DNA from: Teredinibacter turnerae
GTDB lineage: Bacteria > Pseudomonadota > Gammaproteobacteria > Pseudomonadales > Cellvibrionaceae
Direction: 5' to 3'
Assembly: GCF_037935975.1 (NCBI RefSeq)
Contig: NZ_CP149817.1
Span: forward strand, 496,001 to 560,000
DNA: 64,000 nt
The notes below the pieces were generated by a model that ran no database searches, was not told where the DNA came from, and saw only the letters and a program-made list of their open reading frames with translations. Position numbers and translations under genes: made by a program. Shown one piece after another: positions 52,680 to 61,843 of the stretch. The stretch's first letter is position 1, and each line of letters begins with the position of its first letter.

Positions 52680-55600
52680 TTAAAGCACGGTACTCAAATC
52701 GATTCCGTTAACGAGATCGAAGGTATTGCCTGTGCTGTAATACATATTACCCAGTGTAAGCGTCTCATTGCTATTGAGGTTAGTCACCACCAGATCATAG
52801 CCTGACTGTGCAAAACCCAGCTCTGATGCGTCCAGTAATTGTTCATCCGCCCCGTACATTTCTACATGGTCAGAGGAGTTAAATTCACTGAATTTAATCA
52901 GGTCATTACCATCGCCCTGACGGTGGATAAACAGGTCTGCTCCTAAACCACCGTCCAGCGTGTCATCGCCGATGCCCCCTTCGAGGGTGTCATCATATTG
53001 TGTACCGTTGATAGATTCAGCCGCATCCGTTCCGACGAAGTTGAGTCCATCATTTACGGTAATTCCGTTGACGCTCTCGAATGTTCTTCCTGTACCGTAA
53101 TACATATTTTCTAATGTTACGGACTCACCGCTCTCACGGCTCGTAACAATCAGGTCGCGGTTCTGATAGCCACTGACAATAAATTCTAGTTCTGATGCGT
53201 CCAGTAATTGCTCATCCGCTCCGTACATTTCTACATGGTCAGAGGAGTTAAATTCACTGAATTTAATCAGGTCATTACCATCGCCCTGACGGTGGATAAA
53301 CAGGTCTGCTCCTAAGCCACCGTCTAGCGTGTCATCACCGAGTCCCCCTTCGAGGGTATCACTATATTTGCTGCCTGTTAGCGAGTCGGCAATATCCGTT
53401 CCCACGAAGTTGAGTCCATCATTTACGGTAATTCCGTTGACGTTCTCGAATGCTCTTCCTGTCCCGTAATACATATTTTCTAATGTTACGGACTCTCCGC
53501 TCTCGCGGCTCGTAACAATCAGGTCGCGGTTTTGATAACCACTGACGATAAATTCCAGTGCGGATGCTTCCAGCAGCAGTCCGTCCGCTCCGTACATTTC
53601 TACATGGTCAGAGGAGTTATATTCACTGAATTTAAACACGTCGTTACCGTCACCGTGACGATGGATCAGTAGGTCTGCTCCCGCCCCACCATTTAAGGTG
53701 TCATTGCCAAGCCCCCCTTCCAGCGTGTCGTTATAGGGCGTGGCCGAGATAGATTCAGCCGCATCCGTACCGACAAAATTCAGTCCTTCTTTAATGACAA
53801 TGCCGTTGACACTGGCGAAGGTTTTCCCGGCGCCATAATACATATTGATAAGGGTAACGGATTCTCCGCTCTCGCGGTTGATAACAATCAGGTCACGGTT
53901 TTGATAACCGCCGACCATAAATCGTAACTCGGACGCTTCCAGTAATTGTCCATCCGTTCCGTACATCTCAATGGCATGGTTACTGTTAAAGGTGGAACTC
54001 ACATAGGTGTCATTGCCATCGCCTTGATGGTGGATAAACAGGTCATTTCCGCTGCCCGTATAAATAATATCATCGCCCAGACCGCCCACCAGCGTATCGT
54101 CACCTCCCTGACCATAGACACTATCGTTTCCTTCCATCGCCATAATAAAGTCGGCTTCATTTGTGCCGTAAAGTAAGTCATCTAATTCTGTGCCGTATAA
54201 AATATCGAGTCCGGTAATATCGGCCTGTGTGATAGATTCCTGCTCCAGTGCCGCCCAAATATCGTCGTATTCGACATAGCCCATCACAAGGAAATCGAGC
54301 ACCACCGCATCAAAGATGTCGCTATTCGGATCAAACCCTTCTGCCGCAGCTGCTGTTTCTGCTGCGGCCACATCCGCCGGATCAAAATCCGCTAAGGTCT
54401 TAATTGCATTGCTATCAAAGTTGGGATTATCAAAACTATTAGTATCTTGCCCGTTCCCATAGAGGAACAGTGATTCGCTCTGTTCAATCCGCCAGTCTTC
54501 TCCGAATACATTATAAAGTGTTGCATTTGAAATGGAGGAACCGAGGGGCGTGCCATCATCCAATATGAAGTCGTTGCTGCTGTCGCCGTCGCAATTGCCC
54601 AGTAGTCCCTCTACTGAGCCGCTTTCCCGTAAGCTTGAAACGCCAGCCCCGAGATTAATGTGATTCTCATGAATATTGACAGTGAAGTTATCGCCATAGG
54701 CATTAACAACCGTGTAGTTATCGCTATAGCCATCACGGATAATAATACCGTCTTCCACGAGCATTACCGAGTTTGGAGGCATGAAATAGGCTTCTTCCTC
54801 AACCCATAGCACAGGTAATTCATTGGTATATTCAAAAGCGTCTAGCCCACTGGTCGTGAGATCAAATTCAAGACTGCCGCGTGTATAAAAGCCCACCCGC
54901 GTATTGCCAAGCTGGGTAGCAATGGCGGTATTTACAGAAAATAATTCGCCGTCAGAATCTCCTAAATCCCATGCTTCCTGACGGGCTTGGATGGTGAAGG
55001 CATGTTCTGAATCCGTGGATTTCACAAGCGTATATTCACCGGAATCCTGAAAGTCATAGAAACTACCGTCAAAAGTAAGTAAGTGAGGATCGCCTGCGCT
55101 GATTGCTGGATAAGTTAGCACTACTGGTGGCGTATCCAAGATCCCTATCGGGTGCGGATGATTACCGTTGCCTCCGCCTCGACTGTAGCCGTGAATGCTA
55201 CTGCCATCACTGCCGGAGGAAATGAGATCACCAGTTGTGCCCCCGTTCGACGTAGAAACATAATTCTCTGGATTATTGTTGGTTCTATAGCCTACACTCA
55301 AGCCACTGTCGTCCGTGAATGTTCGGGGTGACCAATATACGGGGTTCCCACTGCCCGGAGTAGTGAAGAACACATTAATACCATCGCCGTGGGCTCCGTC
55401 TCCTCCCCCCTCTCCTGTGTCCCCACCTGTATTTCCATCGTCATCAGTGTCATTGATATTGAACTCCCCTTCTTCGGGGTCGGGGTCTACGGCTACATCC
55501 TCAAGGGTGATACCGAATTCTCCATTAGCAAAATTCTCAATGGTCAGGTCTACAATTCCGGTTGCATCAAAATCGATTTCAAGATCAGCACGTGCACCAG

Positions 55601-57146
55601 CGATTGTTGTGTTTCCATCCCAGTTTAAATAAGCTGTATATTGACTTGCTGATCCGTACTTTAAACTATATTCCCAATCTCCATAGATCGTACTGGTATT
55701 TTCTACAGCAGTCCCTTTAAGGAGACTTTCGTAAAGACCTACGACATTTACAGAGGAAACCGTTGTACCAGAATCTAAATCAAGAAATATCCGGTCTGCT
55801 CCATGTCCATCTTCGATGGTATCTTCCCCGTCTGACGTACCTATCAAATAGGTATCACTATTATCTCCACCATACAAATAATCATTATCAGCACCACCAA
55901 CAAGCGTGTCGTTACCACCACTACCGTGGAGTTCATCGATACTGTTTTGACCACTCAAAAAATTATCGAACCCATTTCCGGTAATTTCATCCTCCTGATT
56001 ACTGCCGGTAACATGCTCTACATTGAACAATGTATCTACAGCTGTATTCAATGTTGTCAGTCCGGTAGTGAGGTTCGAGGTAACTCCATTAACATAAAGA
56101 ACATTCTCATAAGAAACAGTGTCCTCACCATCACCGCCATCAATATCGTTATTTCCTTTACTAAGGATCTTATCATTACCTTCTCCACCGTAAACTACTG
56201 TTCCCGTAGGATCAAAATAATCAAACTCAATTACATCGTTACCTCCACCTGCTACCACAGCAGGAATCTCATCAGTATCATTTTCAAAAATAAGGTTGTC
56301 TGAAAAGTTACTGCCGTAGTGAGCGTTGTCAAAAATTCCTGCAGTACGCATACTATCTGTTAACGAAAGCATTCCTCCCAATAATTGCCCTCCACCAATG
56401 ACATATCCGTATGGGTCTATATAAGGGCTTACTTGTTCAGTGAAATCGATGCTCTCAAACGCGGTTTTTTCAGTGTTATAATTCGCAAGAGTGTAGTTTC
56501 CAGTAAAAGTAGAACCAGTACCACTATATTCAATATCTACAGTTCGTCCTATATCGTGTGGATCGATAATCTCTTCTAGCAGTACATTTGCGCTATTTAC
56601 GAGAAACCCCGTTATTCCTTCGCTGGACTCAAAGTCAAAATCTTCGTTGAATATGCGTACTTCGAGATCAGTAATATAATTGGTGTTTGTAGAACCGCTA
56701 AAGTGAAACTCGGTGTCATCGGATAACGTAAAAAGTTGTGAGTTAAAAATGTAGGTGCGGTAAATGTAATCACTGTTACCAGTATCAAGGAACATTTGCT
56801 TAAAATCGAATCGAAATAAATCTTCGCTAAACCCCAAGTCCACAAGTTCTGCTTTGGTGTGGCTGCCTACCAAAGCTCCACTTCCATTAGGATGTTGAAT
56901 CGTTCCATTCTCAAAAAAATCTTGAACAAACTGCGCTTGTGGAGCACTGGCATACCGTCCTGGACCAGATTCCATCATTGCCTGCATATCTAACTTAACC
57001 GTGATCGTATCCTGATATTCTGCCGTAGAGCGAAGACGTTCTTCATAATCAGCAGGTGTTGTTGTCTCACCATAAAGATAGAGATTAGTTATTAACTCAG
57101 GTGTTAAATTGCTCCAATGTCCTAAAATATGCGGTATTACTCCCAT
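52680..57146 (-). CDS. Giant RTX protein with von Willebrand D domain
   Basis: A 1,488-residue protein, probably secreted by a type I system: no N-terminal signal peptide, several calcium-binding RTX nonapeptide arrays (for example G-G-E-G-N-D-K-I, G-G-D-N-S-D-T-Y, G-Q-G-G-D-D-T-L-V-G-G) and a short hydrophobic C-terminus. Residues about 680-885 form a von Willebrand type D domain (A-G-D-P-H-L-L-T-F-D-G, ending near G-N-C-D-G-D), common in adhesins. The C-terminal part consists of tandem 123-residue units combining an RTX motif with a Y-Q-N-R-D-L-I-V strand pair. No ABC transporter for secretion is in the window. It starts 3 bases after the small membrane-protein gene and probably forms an operon with it. 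Adhesion or toxin roles are both possible. Confidence 0.85.
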   Translation of the reverse strand: MGVIPHILGHWSNLTPELITNLYLYGETTTPADYEERLRSTAEYQDTITVKLDMQAMMESGPGRYASAPQAQFVQDFFENGTIQHPNGSGALVGSHTKAELVDLGFSEDLFRFDFKQMFLDTGNSDYIYRTYIFNSQLFTLSDDTEFHFSGSTNTNYITDLEVRIFNEDFDFESSEGITGFLVNSANVLLEEIIDPHDIGRTVDIEYSGTGSTFTGNYTLANYNTEKTAFESIDFTEQVSPYIDPYGYVIGGGQLLGGMLSLTDSMRTAGIFDNAHYGSNFSDNLIFENDTDEIPAVVAGGGNDVIEFDYFDPTGTVVYGGEGNDKILSKGNNDIDGGDGEDTVSYENVLYVNGVTSNLTTGLTTLNTAVDTLFNVEHVTGSNQEDEITGNGFDNFLSGQNSIDELHGSGGNDTLVGGADNDYLYGGDNSDTYLIGTSDGEDTIEDGHGADRIFLDLDSGTTVSSVNVVGLYESLLKGTAVENTSTIYGDWEYSLKYGSASQYTAYLNWDGNTTIAGARADLEIDFDATGIVDLTIENFANGEFGITLEDVAVDPDPEEGEFNINDTDDDGNTGGDTGEGGGDGAHGDGINVFFTTPGSGNPVYWSPRTFTDDSGLSVGYRTNNNPENYVSTSNGGTTGDLISSGSDGSSIHGYSRGGGNGNHPHPIGILDTPPVVLTYPAISAGDPHLLTFDGSFYDFQDSGEYTLVKSTDSEHAFTIQARQEAWDLGDSDGELFSVNTAIATQLGNTRVGFYTRGSLEFDLTTSGLDAFEYTNELPVLWVEEEAYFMPPNSVMLVEDGIIIRDGYSDNYTVVNAYGDNFTVNIHENHINLGAGVSSLRESGSVEGLLGNCDGDSSNDFILDDGTPLGSSISNATLYNVFGEDWRIEQSESLFLYGNGQDTNSFDNPNFDSNAIKTLADFDPADVAAAETAAAAEGFDPNSDIFDAVVLDFLVMGYVEYDDIWAALEQESITQADITGLDILYGTELDDLLYGTNEADFIMAMEGNDSVYGQGGDDTLVGGLGDDIIYTGSGNDLFIHHQGDGNDTYVSSTFNSNHAIEMYGTDGQLLEASELRFMVGGYQNRDLIVINRESGESVTLINMYYGAGKTFASVNGIVIKEGLNFVGTDAAESISATPYNDTLEGGLGNDTLNGGAGADLLIHRHGDGNDVFKFSEYNSSDHVEMYGADGLLLEASALEFIVSGYQNRDLIVTSRESGESVTLENMYYGTGRAFENVNGITVNDGLNFVGTDIADSLTGSKYSDTLEGGLGDDTLDGGLGADLFIHRQGDGNDLIKFSEFNSSDHVEMYGADEQLLDASELEFIVSGYQNRDLIVTSRESGESVTLENMYYGTGRTFESVNGITVNDGLNFVGTDAAESINGTQYDDTLEGGIGDDTLDGGLGADLFIHRQGDGNDLIKFSEFNSSDHVEMYGADEQLLDASELGFAQSGYDLVVTNLNSNETLTLGNMYYSTGNTFDLVNGIDLSTVL
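52690..53830 (-). repeat. Tandem 369-bp repeats in the RTX gene
   Basis: The 3' end of the RTX gene is built from about three near-identical 369-bp units plus a partial last unit. For example TCCAGTAATT recurs at 52831 and 53200, exactly 369 bases apart. DNA identity between neighbours is high, indicating recent duplication and likely copy-number variation. Confidence 0.8.
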
Positions 57147-57149
57147 AGC

Positions 57150-57608
57150 TTACTCTCTATTCTTTGATTCTTTATTACGTGTTAAAGCAGATTGATAAGT
57201 TTCCGTTGTTACGTCCATTCCATACCGCTTTCCTTTCTCGCCACACTGGTTAGTTATCTGTACCTCGTTATAATAGGGGCGATTCGGGTCTATTGCGTGA
57301 TGGGTATGATCTCTTTGGAAATATGAATTAACGTGTGCTATGTATCCTGGGTAGAGTAGTAAATTTAACCAATCTTCGAAATCTCCCCACCGACCAACGC
57401 CGTCTCCTATGGCAATAGAACAACAGTTTCTGTTTTCATCAATTCTTCCTCCCACTACCTTGAGTAGCAATTCGTCTTTACTGTAGGCACGCATATCATA
57501 AAGACAAAAACCTGAAAGACGTATAACTTGAACGAACAAAAGCCATATCAATAAGGTAACTAGCATAGCTGTTAAAGTAGGGTGTCTTCGTATCCGCGAA
57601 CTATTCAT
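57150..57608 (-). CDS. Small membrane-anchored hypothetical protein upstream of the RTX gene
   Basis: A 152-residue protein with one N-terminal transmembrane helix (L-T-A-M-L-V-T-L-L-I-W-L-L-F-V) and a probable periplasmic domain with several Cys (F-C-L-Y, N-C-C-S, Q-C-G-E) suited to disulfides. I do not recognise the family. The RTX gene follows 3 bases after its stop, so it may help export, fold or modify the RTX protein, or act as its immunity partner. Confidence 0.6.
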   Translation of the reverse strand: MNSSRIRRHPTLTAMLVTLLIWLLFVQVIRLSGFCLYDMRAYSKDELLLKVVGGRIDENRNCCSIAIGDGVGRWGDFEDWLNLLLYPGYIAHVNSYFQRDHTHHAIDPNRPYYNEVQITNQCGEKGKRYGMDVTTETYQSALTRNKESKNRE

Positions 57609-57793
57609 CACTTCAATTTTCTCAATATTCTATATCGCTCTATGTTTTTGCTCTGCAACAAACATAGAGCGATTAATTTATTTATCAACTAGGAATTTTG
57701 TATTTATAAAAGTTTAATACTTTTGGTATCAGGAAGTGATACTTTGAGTTCTGACAATGGATGGAATATTTGTTGTTATATGTGTATATGTAT

Positions 57794-57833
57794 AGCCATT
57801 AATGGAGCTATACCAATATCCCTATTAATGGCT
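57794..57833 (-). terminator. Hairpin after the partition operon
   Basis: AGCCATTAAT and ATTAATGGCT pair with a 20-base loop just downstream of the partition genes. It is AT-rich with no long T-run, so it is a weak terminator candidate. Nothing else is seen in 57609-57840. Confidence 0.4.
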
Positions 57834-57840
57834 TAATTTA

Positions 57841-58161
57841 TTAGCGTATATATGTATTATCGATTTCCTTGCCGCCAGATAATTCTTCATAGCTAGGAAG
57901 TTTGTGTTTCTTTAAGTACAGCTCAAGACCTTCAATAAATATATTTGTAACTGTGGCGGATTCATTGCCATCAAGTTTCCTAAGATTTGTGAGTCGATTT
58001 AGCTGTTTGTGAACGTTTTCGTCGATCTTCAGCAAAATAGGTTTTTTGTTTTTCTTTTCCACTGCAACGTTCTCTTTCACCAGCCTAGGGGCTTTGGGGT
58101 TTGGGAGTGCTCCCCCTGTTTTTTCCGCTTCTTGTAAGTCTTCGTTTAGCCAGTTTGTCAT
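57841..58161 (-). CDS. Partition-partner protein (ribbon-helix-helix-like)
   Basis: A 106-residue protein with a basic middle (K-K-N-K-K-P-I-L-L-K-I-D-E-N-V-H-K-Q-L-N-R-L-T-N) and A-T-V-T-N-I-F-I-E-G-L-E-L-Y-L, the pattern of ribbon-helix-helix centromere-binding proteins. Its start overlaps the parA stop (ATGA), the arrangement of type Ib plasmid partition systems. It should bind a centromere-like site and stimulate ParA. Confidence 0.72.
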   Translation of the reverse strand: MTNWLNEDLQEAEKTGGALPNPKAPRLVKENVAVEKKNKKPILLKIDENVHKQLNRLTNLRKLDGNESATVTNIFIEGLELYLKKHKLPSYEELSGGKEIDNTYIR

Positions 58162-58748
58162 TTTTCCTCTCGTAGTATTGCAGTTAGAATTGCTTCGACT
58201 TCCGCTCTTCGCTCCTGTACTTTGTATCCATCGCGAATAGCGGGAATAGAATTATCAAAGATTGTGCTCAAATGTGCCTCGGCATGACCGAACGGCGACC
58301 CCTTTTGTAAAATGAATGCTCCTTCCTGCCTAAGTCCTTTTGCGGCTGCGCTTTCTTGCTTTCGGTTCAAGTCAACATTGTTTACTACGGTAATCACATT
58401 TTTATTTGCTTTTTTCGCTAAGGTAAATGCTTTTGAAAATGTTTTAAATTGTGTACGTGTAGGAAGTACAGGCATGACAATTGTTTTTGCTGGAGGAAGC
58501 TCCCAATCACTTGCCTGATGGTCGATGATAACAAGATCAATTCCATCGGGTTTATCTGTGGGAATTTCACCAATGATGTCGAACGGCAGATTCCCTTCCT
58601 TTTTACACTCTTGGCATGTGCCTTGTGGGTCTTGGTCTATTACCAGCGGGGTTAGTTCGAAGCTCGACACAGCACAAGCCGCTAGGTTGAGCGATAACAG
58701 ACTTTTTCCCTGTCCACCTTTTGGGTTCCACACGCTAATAACTTTCAT
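58158..58748 (-). CDS. parA: ParA-family partition ATPase
   Basis: A 196-residue Walker-type ATPase that segregates plasmid copies. The deviant Walker A is K-G-G-Q-G-K-S-L (residues 9-16), and the Walker B/switch is D-L-V-I-I-D-H-Q-A-S. The small size and absent N-terminal helix-turn-helix make it a type Ib (ParF/ParA-small) protein. The start M-K-V-I-S-V-W at 58748 fits the family; a GTG four codons earlier is possible. Confidence 0.88.
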   Translation of the reverse strand: MKVISVWNPKGGQGKSLLSLNLAACAVSSFELTPLVIDQDPQGTCQECKKEGNLPFDIIGEIPTDKPDGIDLVIIDHQASDWELPPAKTIVMPVLPTRTQFKTFSKAFTLAKKANKNVITVVNNVDLNRKQESAAAKGLRQEGAFILQKGSPFGHAEAHLSTIFDNSIPAIRDGYKVQERRAEVEAILTAILREEK

Positions 58749-59032
58749 AAGCACACACAACTAATTATTTTTATAATTTCTGCCAGAAAGAAATGTTTGC
58801 GAAAAGTGTAAATAGCTTAGTAGGTTATTACGCTAATGCTTATATTCGTTAATAGTGATAAATATATCGCTGTATAGTCGCATATAGACATAGCCGTTTT
58901 AGTAATAATATGTATCATGAAATATGCAGGTATGTTGATTAGTGCATAGATATTATTTCTATAATACACATAGTCATTAATGTATATATACACTATTTGA
59001 TATTAGCACACGCATATATATCCATATATACG
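58749..59032. other. AT-rich region between parA and rep (possible centromere)
   Basis: These 284 bases are very AT-rich with recurrent ATATATA-, CATATA- and TACACATAG-like words (for example 58860-59030). No gene is present. The region just upstream of a type Ib parA operon is where the partition site and promoter usually lie. Confidence 0.45.
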
Positions 59033-60022
59033 TTAAGCTATCTTCTTGCAGAAGTTGATAAATGCCCCATCTGGGTTGTTAGGCCGTTCCTTGTCTTTAA
59101 AAGCTTGCTCCCATTCGTATATAGCTGTTTGTAAGCCCATTCGTTTGGAACCTTTTAGTAGGATTTCTCGCGCAGTTTCCTTTGCTGCTTCGGATAAGCT
59201 ATATTCTAACTTGAGAGGTTCAATAAAAACATTTTCCACTGTCCCTTCACGGCGCGCTTTACGACCGACCTTGGGGCGTAAATGTTCAGCGATAGCGGAT
59301 TCTTCACCATCGGGCGCAGTACGCCACCATTTTAATTTTACTTCGTTAAAGCTACGCCCTGTTTTTAGTCCGGTCACCTCTACACGAAAATCCGTTGCTA
59401 ACTGGTTTACCTCTGCTACAGCCGGATCAATGGCTCGTGTTTTTAAATTATGCCATGTTGTTAGTTTTCCTTTGGGAACGCCCAAGAGGTTACGAAATTG
59501 TGCGATAGAAATTATTTCTTCACTTTTTCGCAAATTCACACGTTTTTCAATCATTTCATAAAGCGCTAACCCATATTTTCCTGTAAATGCCAGCATGACA
59601 TTAATTTTCAAACGCGCAAAGACATTACTGTTATCTAAAACGTTGCGTAGTTCGGGATCAAAAGTGTAATAAAACTTTCCGTCATGGCGGTCATGTTCTA
59701 TATTCCGCCCTAGAAGGGGAACACGAATTGTTGCAGGTTCGCCGTCGTGCTCAGTTCTTATTTGCACGATTCCACCCATCAGGCGAAGTATCGAGTCATC
59801 GACTTGTTCATTTCCTCTGCGTGATTGACGTAATCTATCTTTATCTATTACATGCTCAACAGGTTTTGATATTGCCTGTTTGGCATTATCAATTAATAGG
59901 TTATATATTTTCCTATCGGTTAATGTTAAAGGCGTAACCTCCACCACATCAACAAGCTCACCGGCTTTCACCATGGTGTCTTTCTTAGGTTTTACATCAA
60001 GTGTCCGTAACTCTTCGCTCAT
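59033..60022 (-). CDS. repB: RepB-family plasmid replication initiator
   Basis: A 329-residue initiator resembling the Rep_3/RepB winged-helix family: L-T-L-T-D-R-K-I-Y-N-L-L-I-D-N-A near the start, then the two winged-helix repeats (L-A-F-T-G-K-Y-G-L-A-L-Y-E-M-I-E-K-R, followed by F-R-N-L-L-G-V-P-K-G-K). The region upstream carries an iteron array in the expected position. It binds iterons to start replication and, through the site close to its own gene, should repress itself. This is the second replication initiator of the element, unrelated to the RepA at 24930. Confidence 0.85.
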   Translation of the reverse strand: MSEELRTLDVKPKKDTMVKAGELVDVVEVTPLTLTDRKIYNLLIDNAKQAISKPVEHVIDKDRLRQSRRGNEQVDDSILRLMGGIVQIRTEHDGEPATIRVPLLGRNIEHDRHDGKFYYTFDPELRNVLDNSNVFARLKINVMLAFTGKYGLALYEMIEKRVNLRKSEEIISIAQFRNLLGVPKGKLTTWHNLKTRAIDPAVAEVNQLATDFRVEVTGLKTGRSFNEVKLKWWRTAPDGEESAIAEHLRPKVGRKARREGTVENVFIEPLKLEYSLSEAAKETAREILLKGSKRMGLQTAIYEWEQAFKDKERPNNPDGAFINFCKKIA

Positions 60023-60083
60023 AGCTTTTTACTACATCAATAACATCATGCGTAGCAAGTAAAAAGTTGCGCTAATTATGGGT

Positions 60084-60485
60084 GTGAAAGAATGTAGTTT
60101 TTAAGAGAAAATATTGTTTTTGAGAAATGAATTAATGTCGTTGTGACTTGCTAAAAAGGGCGCAATATCTATCTATTTGTAGCTTTCAGCATTGGAATTA
60201 CAGAAGAACAATAAATATCTAAGCGCTGTGAAAGAATGTAGTTTTTACAGCAGTAAACAGATGTTGCAACTATATTTAACCCACTGTTTATTAATAACTA
60301 TTTACAACCGACATTATCAATTAGGATTTCGTGATGAAATGTAGTTTTTCACAGATATTTAAAGAATATTTCAAAATGGGTTGTGAAATTATGTATTTTT
60401 AATGTGAAAGAATGTAGTTCATAGGTGAAATAAAGTAGTAGCAACGTGAACAAAAGTAGCTCTAATGTGAAAAAAAGTAGTTTTT
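60084..60485 (+). repeat. Iteron array of the repB replicon
   Basis: Direct repeats of consensus GTGAAAGAATGTAGTTTTT (19 bp). Copies start at 60084, 60228, 60331, 60383, 60404, 60425, 60446 and 60467. The last five are phased at exactly 21 bp, two helical turns, so the initiators would line up on one face of the DNA. The isolated copies at 60084 and 60228 lie near the rep promoter and may serve autorepression. Confidence 0.92.
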
Positions 60486-60600
60486 CGTTCTGTATCCTTT
60501 TGTAAATAGGTTTTTTTTTGCCCCCGAACAAGAACAAAGAACACAGAATTAAAGAACAAGGCTTTCAGCCTGTGGATAAGTTTTAATAACCCAATGCTTA
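60486..60600. other. oriV: Origin core: AT-rich stretch and DnaA box
   Basis: Directly after the last iteron lies T- and A-rich DNA, then a perfect DnaA box (TGTGGATAA at 60571-60579, reverse TTATCCACA). Iterons, AT-rich DNA and a DnaA box together form a complete theta-type plasmid origin. Confidence 0.8.
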
Positions 60601-60970
60601 CTCACCCGTTGCAAGGTTATGGCATAAAGTGCATTGCTATCGCAATAAAATATTTAATTGTCCTGCGGACAGCTCCTACCCTTCGCTCTCGTTGTTCGCT
60701 ACGCCCTATGCTACGCATAGCCTAAAAGGCATTCGCTATGCTCATAAGCCATATTCGTTGGAGATAGTGGATCGTTTAATTGCTTCAAACTCTTTATGTG
60801 TTTGTTGATAGGACATTAGGTTTAGCAAATAAAGGAGTGGTGCATTCTTGGGTGCGAGCCAAATACCCATTTTAGTGACGATAGAGAGAGGTTTTGTTTT
60901 TTATGTGTTTGGGAGTTACGGAATCTATTTGTGCGAGTCCTGAGTGAGATTTGACACTATTATGAGCGTT
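60601..60970. other. Intergenic region, no gene seen
   Basis: About 370 bases between the origin and the Tn3-family unit with no credible gene. It contains short mirrored words (GCTACGC, CTATGCTACGCATAG near 60707-60721) but no clear operator or terminator. Confidence 0.4.
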
Positions 60971-61112
60971 CTATAGTTCACGGTGTTTTTTAAAATCGTC
61001 GATGATGCGATGGGCTGCTTTAACGGCAGTCAGGCGCTCGCCGTTTTCTTTGAGTTCGGTGTTGTACCCAACCTTGGCCGATAAGGAATTGTTGGGTCTA
61101 AACGCACAAAGG
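60971..61112 (-). pseudogene. Possible gene remnant after the resolvase gene
   Basis: A minus-strand frame without a good start reads A-F-R-P-N-N-S-L-S-A-K-V-G-Y, continues through K-E-N-G-E-R-L-T-A-V-K-A-A-H-R-I-I-D-D-F-K and ends at a TAG (60971-60973). The amino acid pattern looks like the C-terminal helix of a real protein, but it follows the resolvase stop with no ribosome-binding site. I read it as a truncated gene, family unknown. Confidence 0.3.
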
Positions 61113-61133
61113 TACAAAATCAGCAATAGGATT

Positions 61134-61703
61134 TTATGTTATTGGTTGCCTGTGTTTTGCCACGATGCGGGAAATTGTGGCTTCGGAGACATTGTAGAGC
61201 CTAGCCATTTGCGCCCCGGTTTTGCGACTTGAGAGAACATTTTCAATGATGTCCTTTTTCTGATCGTCACGAAGCTTGGGGCGACGACCTCCAACACGAC
61301 CTTCAGTTCTGGCGGCATCCAACCCGGCTTTTGTACGTTCACGGATCATTTCACGCTCAAACTCGGCAAATGCGCCAACCATCTGCATCATCATGCGACC
61401 TGCGGCGTTGGTGGTGTCTATGGATTCCGTAAGGCTTTTAAAGCCAGCTTCAGCATTATCAATCTTTTCCATGATGACGAGCAGGTCTTTCAAAGACCGT
61501 GATAACCGATCAAGTTTCCAAACCACGACAACATCATCCTTGCGCAGTTGATTGAGCATGCTGTGCAGTGCAGGACGATCCCAACGTCCGCCGGAAGCAT
61601 TTTCTTCAAATGTTTTTTCAACGCCAGCCTCTTTAAATGCTTTGATTTGTAATCTGGCATTTTGATCATCGCCTTTTGAGATTCGGCTATATCCAAAAAT
61701 CAC
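61134..61703 (-). CDS. tnpR: Tn3-family resolvase
   Basis: A 189-residue serine recombinase that resolves transposition cointegrates. The catalytic N-terminus is F-G-Y-S-R-I-S-K-G-D-D-Q-N, and the domain continues through W-K-L-D-R-L-S-R-S and F-E-R-E-M-I-R-E-R-T-K-A-G. A C-terminal helix-turn-helix is present (T-G-A-Q-M-A-R-L-Y-N-V-S-E-A-T-I). It starts with GTG after an AGGATG site and is divergent from the transposase gene, as in the Tn3 subgroup. Confidence 0.93.
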   Translation of the reverse strand: MIFGYSRISKGDDQNARLQIKAFKEAGVEKTFEENASGGRWDRPALHSMLNQLRKDDVVVVWKLDRLSRSLKDLLVIMEKIDNAEAGFKSLTESIDTTNAAGRMMMQMVGAFAEFEREMIRERTKAGLDAARTEGRVGGRRPKLRDDQKKDIIENVLSSRKTGAQMARLYNVSEATISRIVAKHRQPIT

Positions 61704-61843
61704 ACTTCATCCTTTCACAAACGTTCGTTTAGAAAAGGTTTTTGGCTGTTATACATTCATGCGCAGTTTGTGCTTGCAAAAACCCCTTTCACTATTTACT
61801 CAAAAGGTAATGCGTTTTAGTAAGAAAAGAAAGGGTATTTCAC
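61704..61843. promoter_or_regulatory. Divergent tnpR-tnpA region, likely res site
   Basis: The 140 bases between the divergent genes hold a 12-bp palindrome AAACGTTCGTTT (61719-61730) and further T/A-rich half-site-like words. In the Tn3 subgroup the res site and both promoters lie here. Confidence 0.5.

Noticed and set aside
60084..60485. Regular 19-21-bp repeats suggesting a CRISPR array
   Set aside because: The units are contiguous with 2-bp gaps, lack spacer-length unique sequence and sit before a replication initiator; they are iterons.
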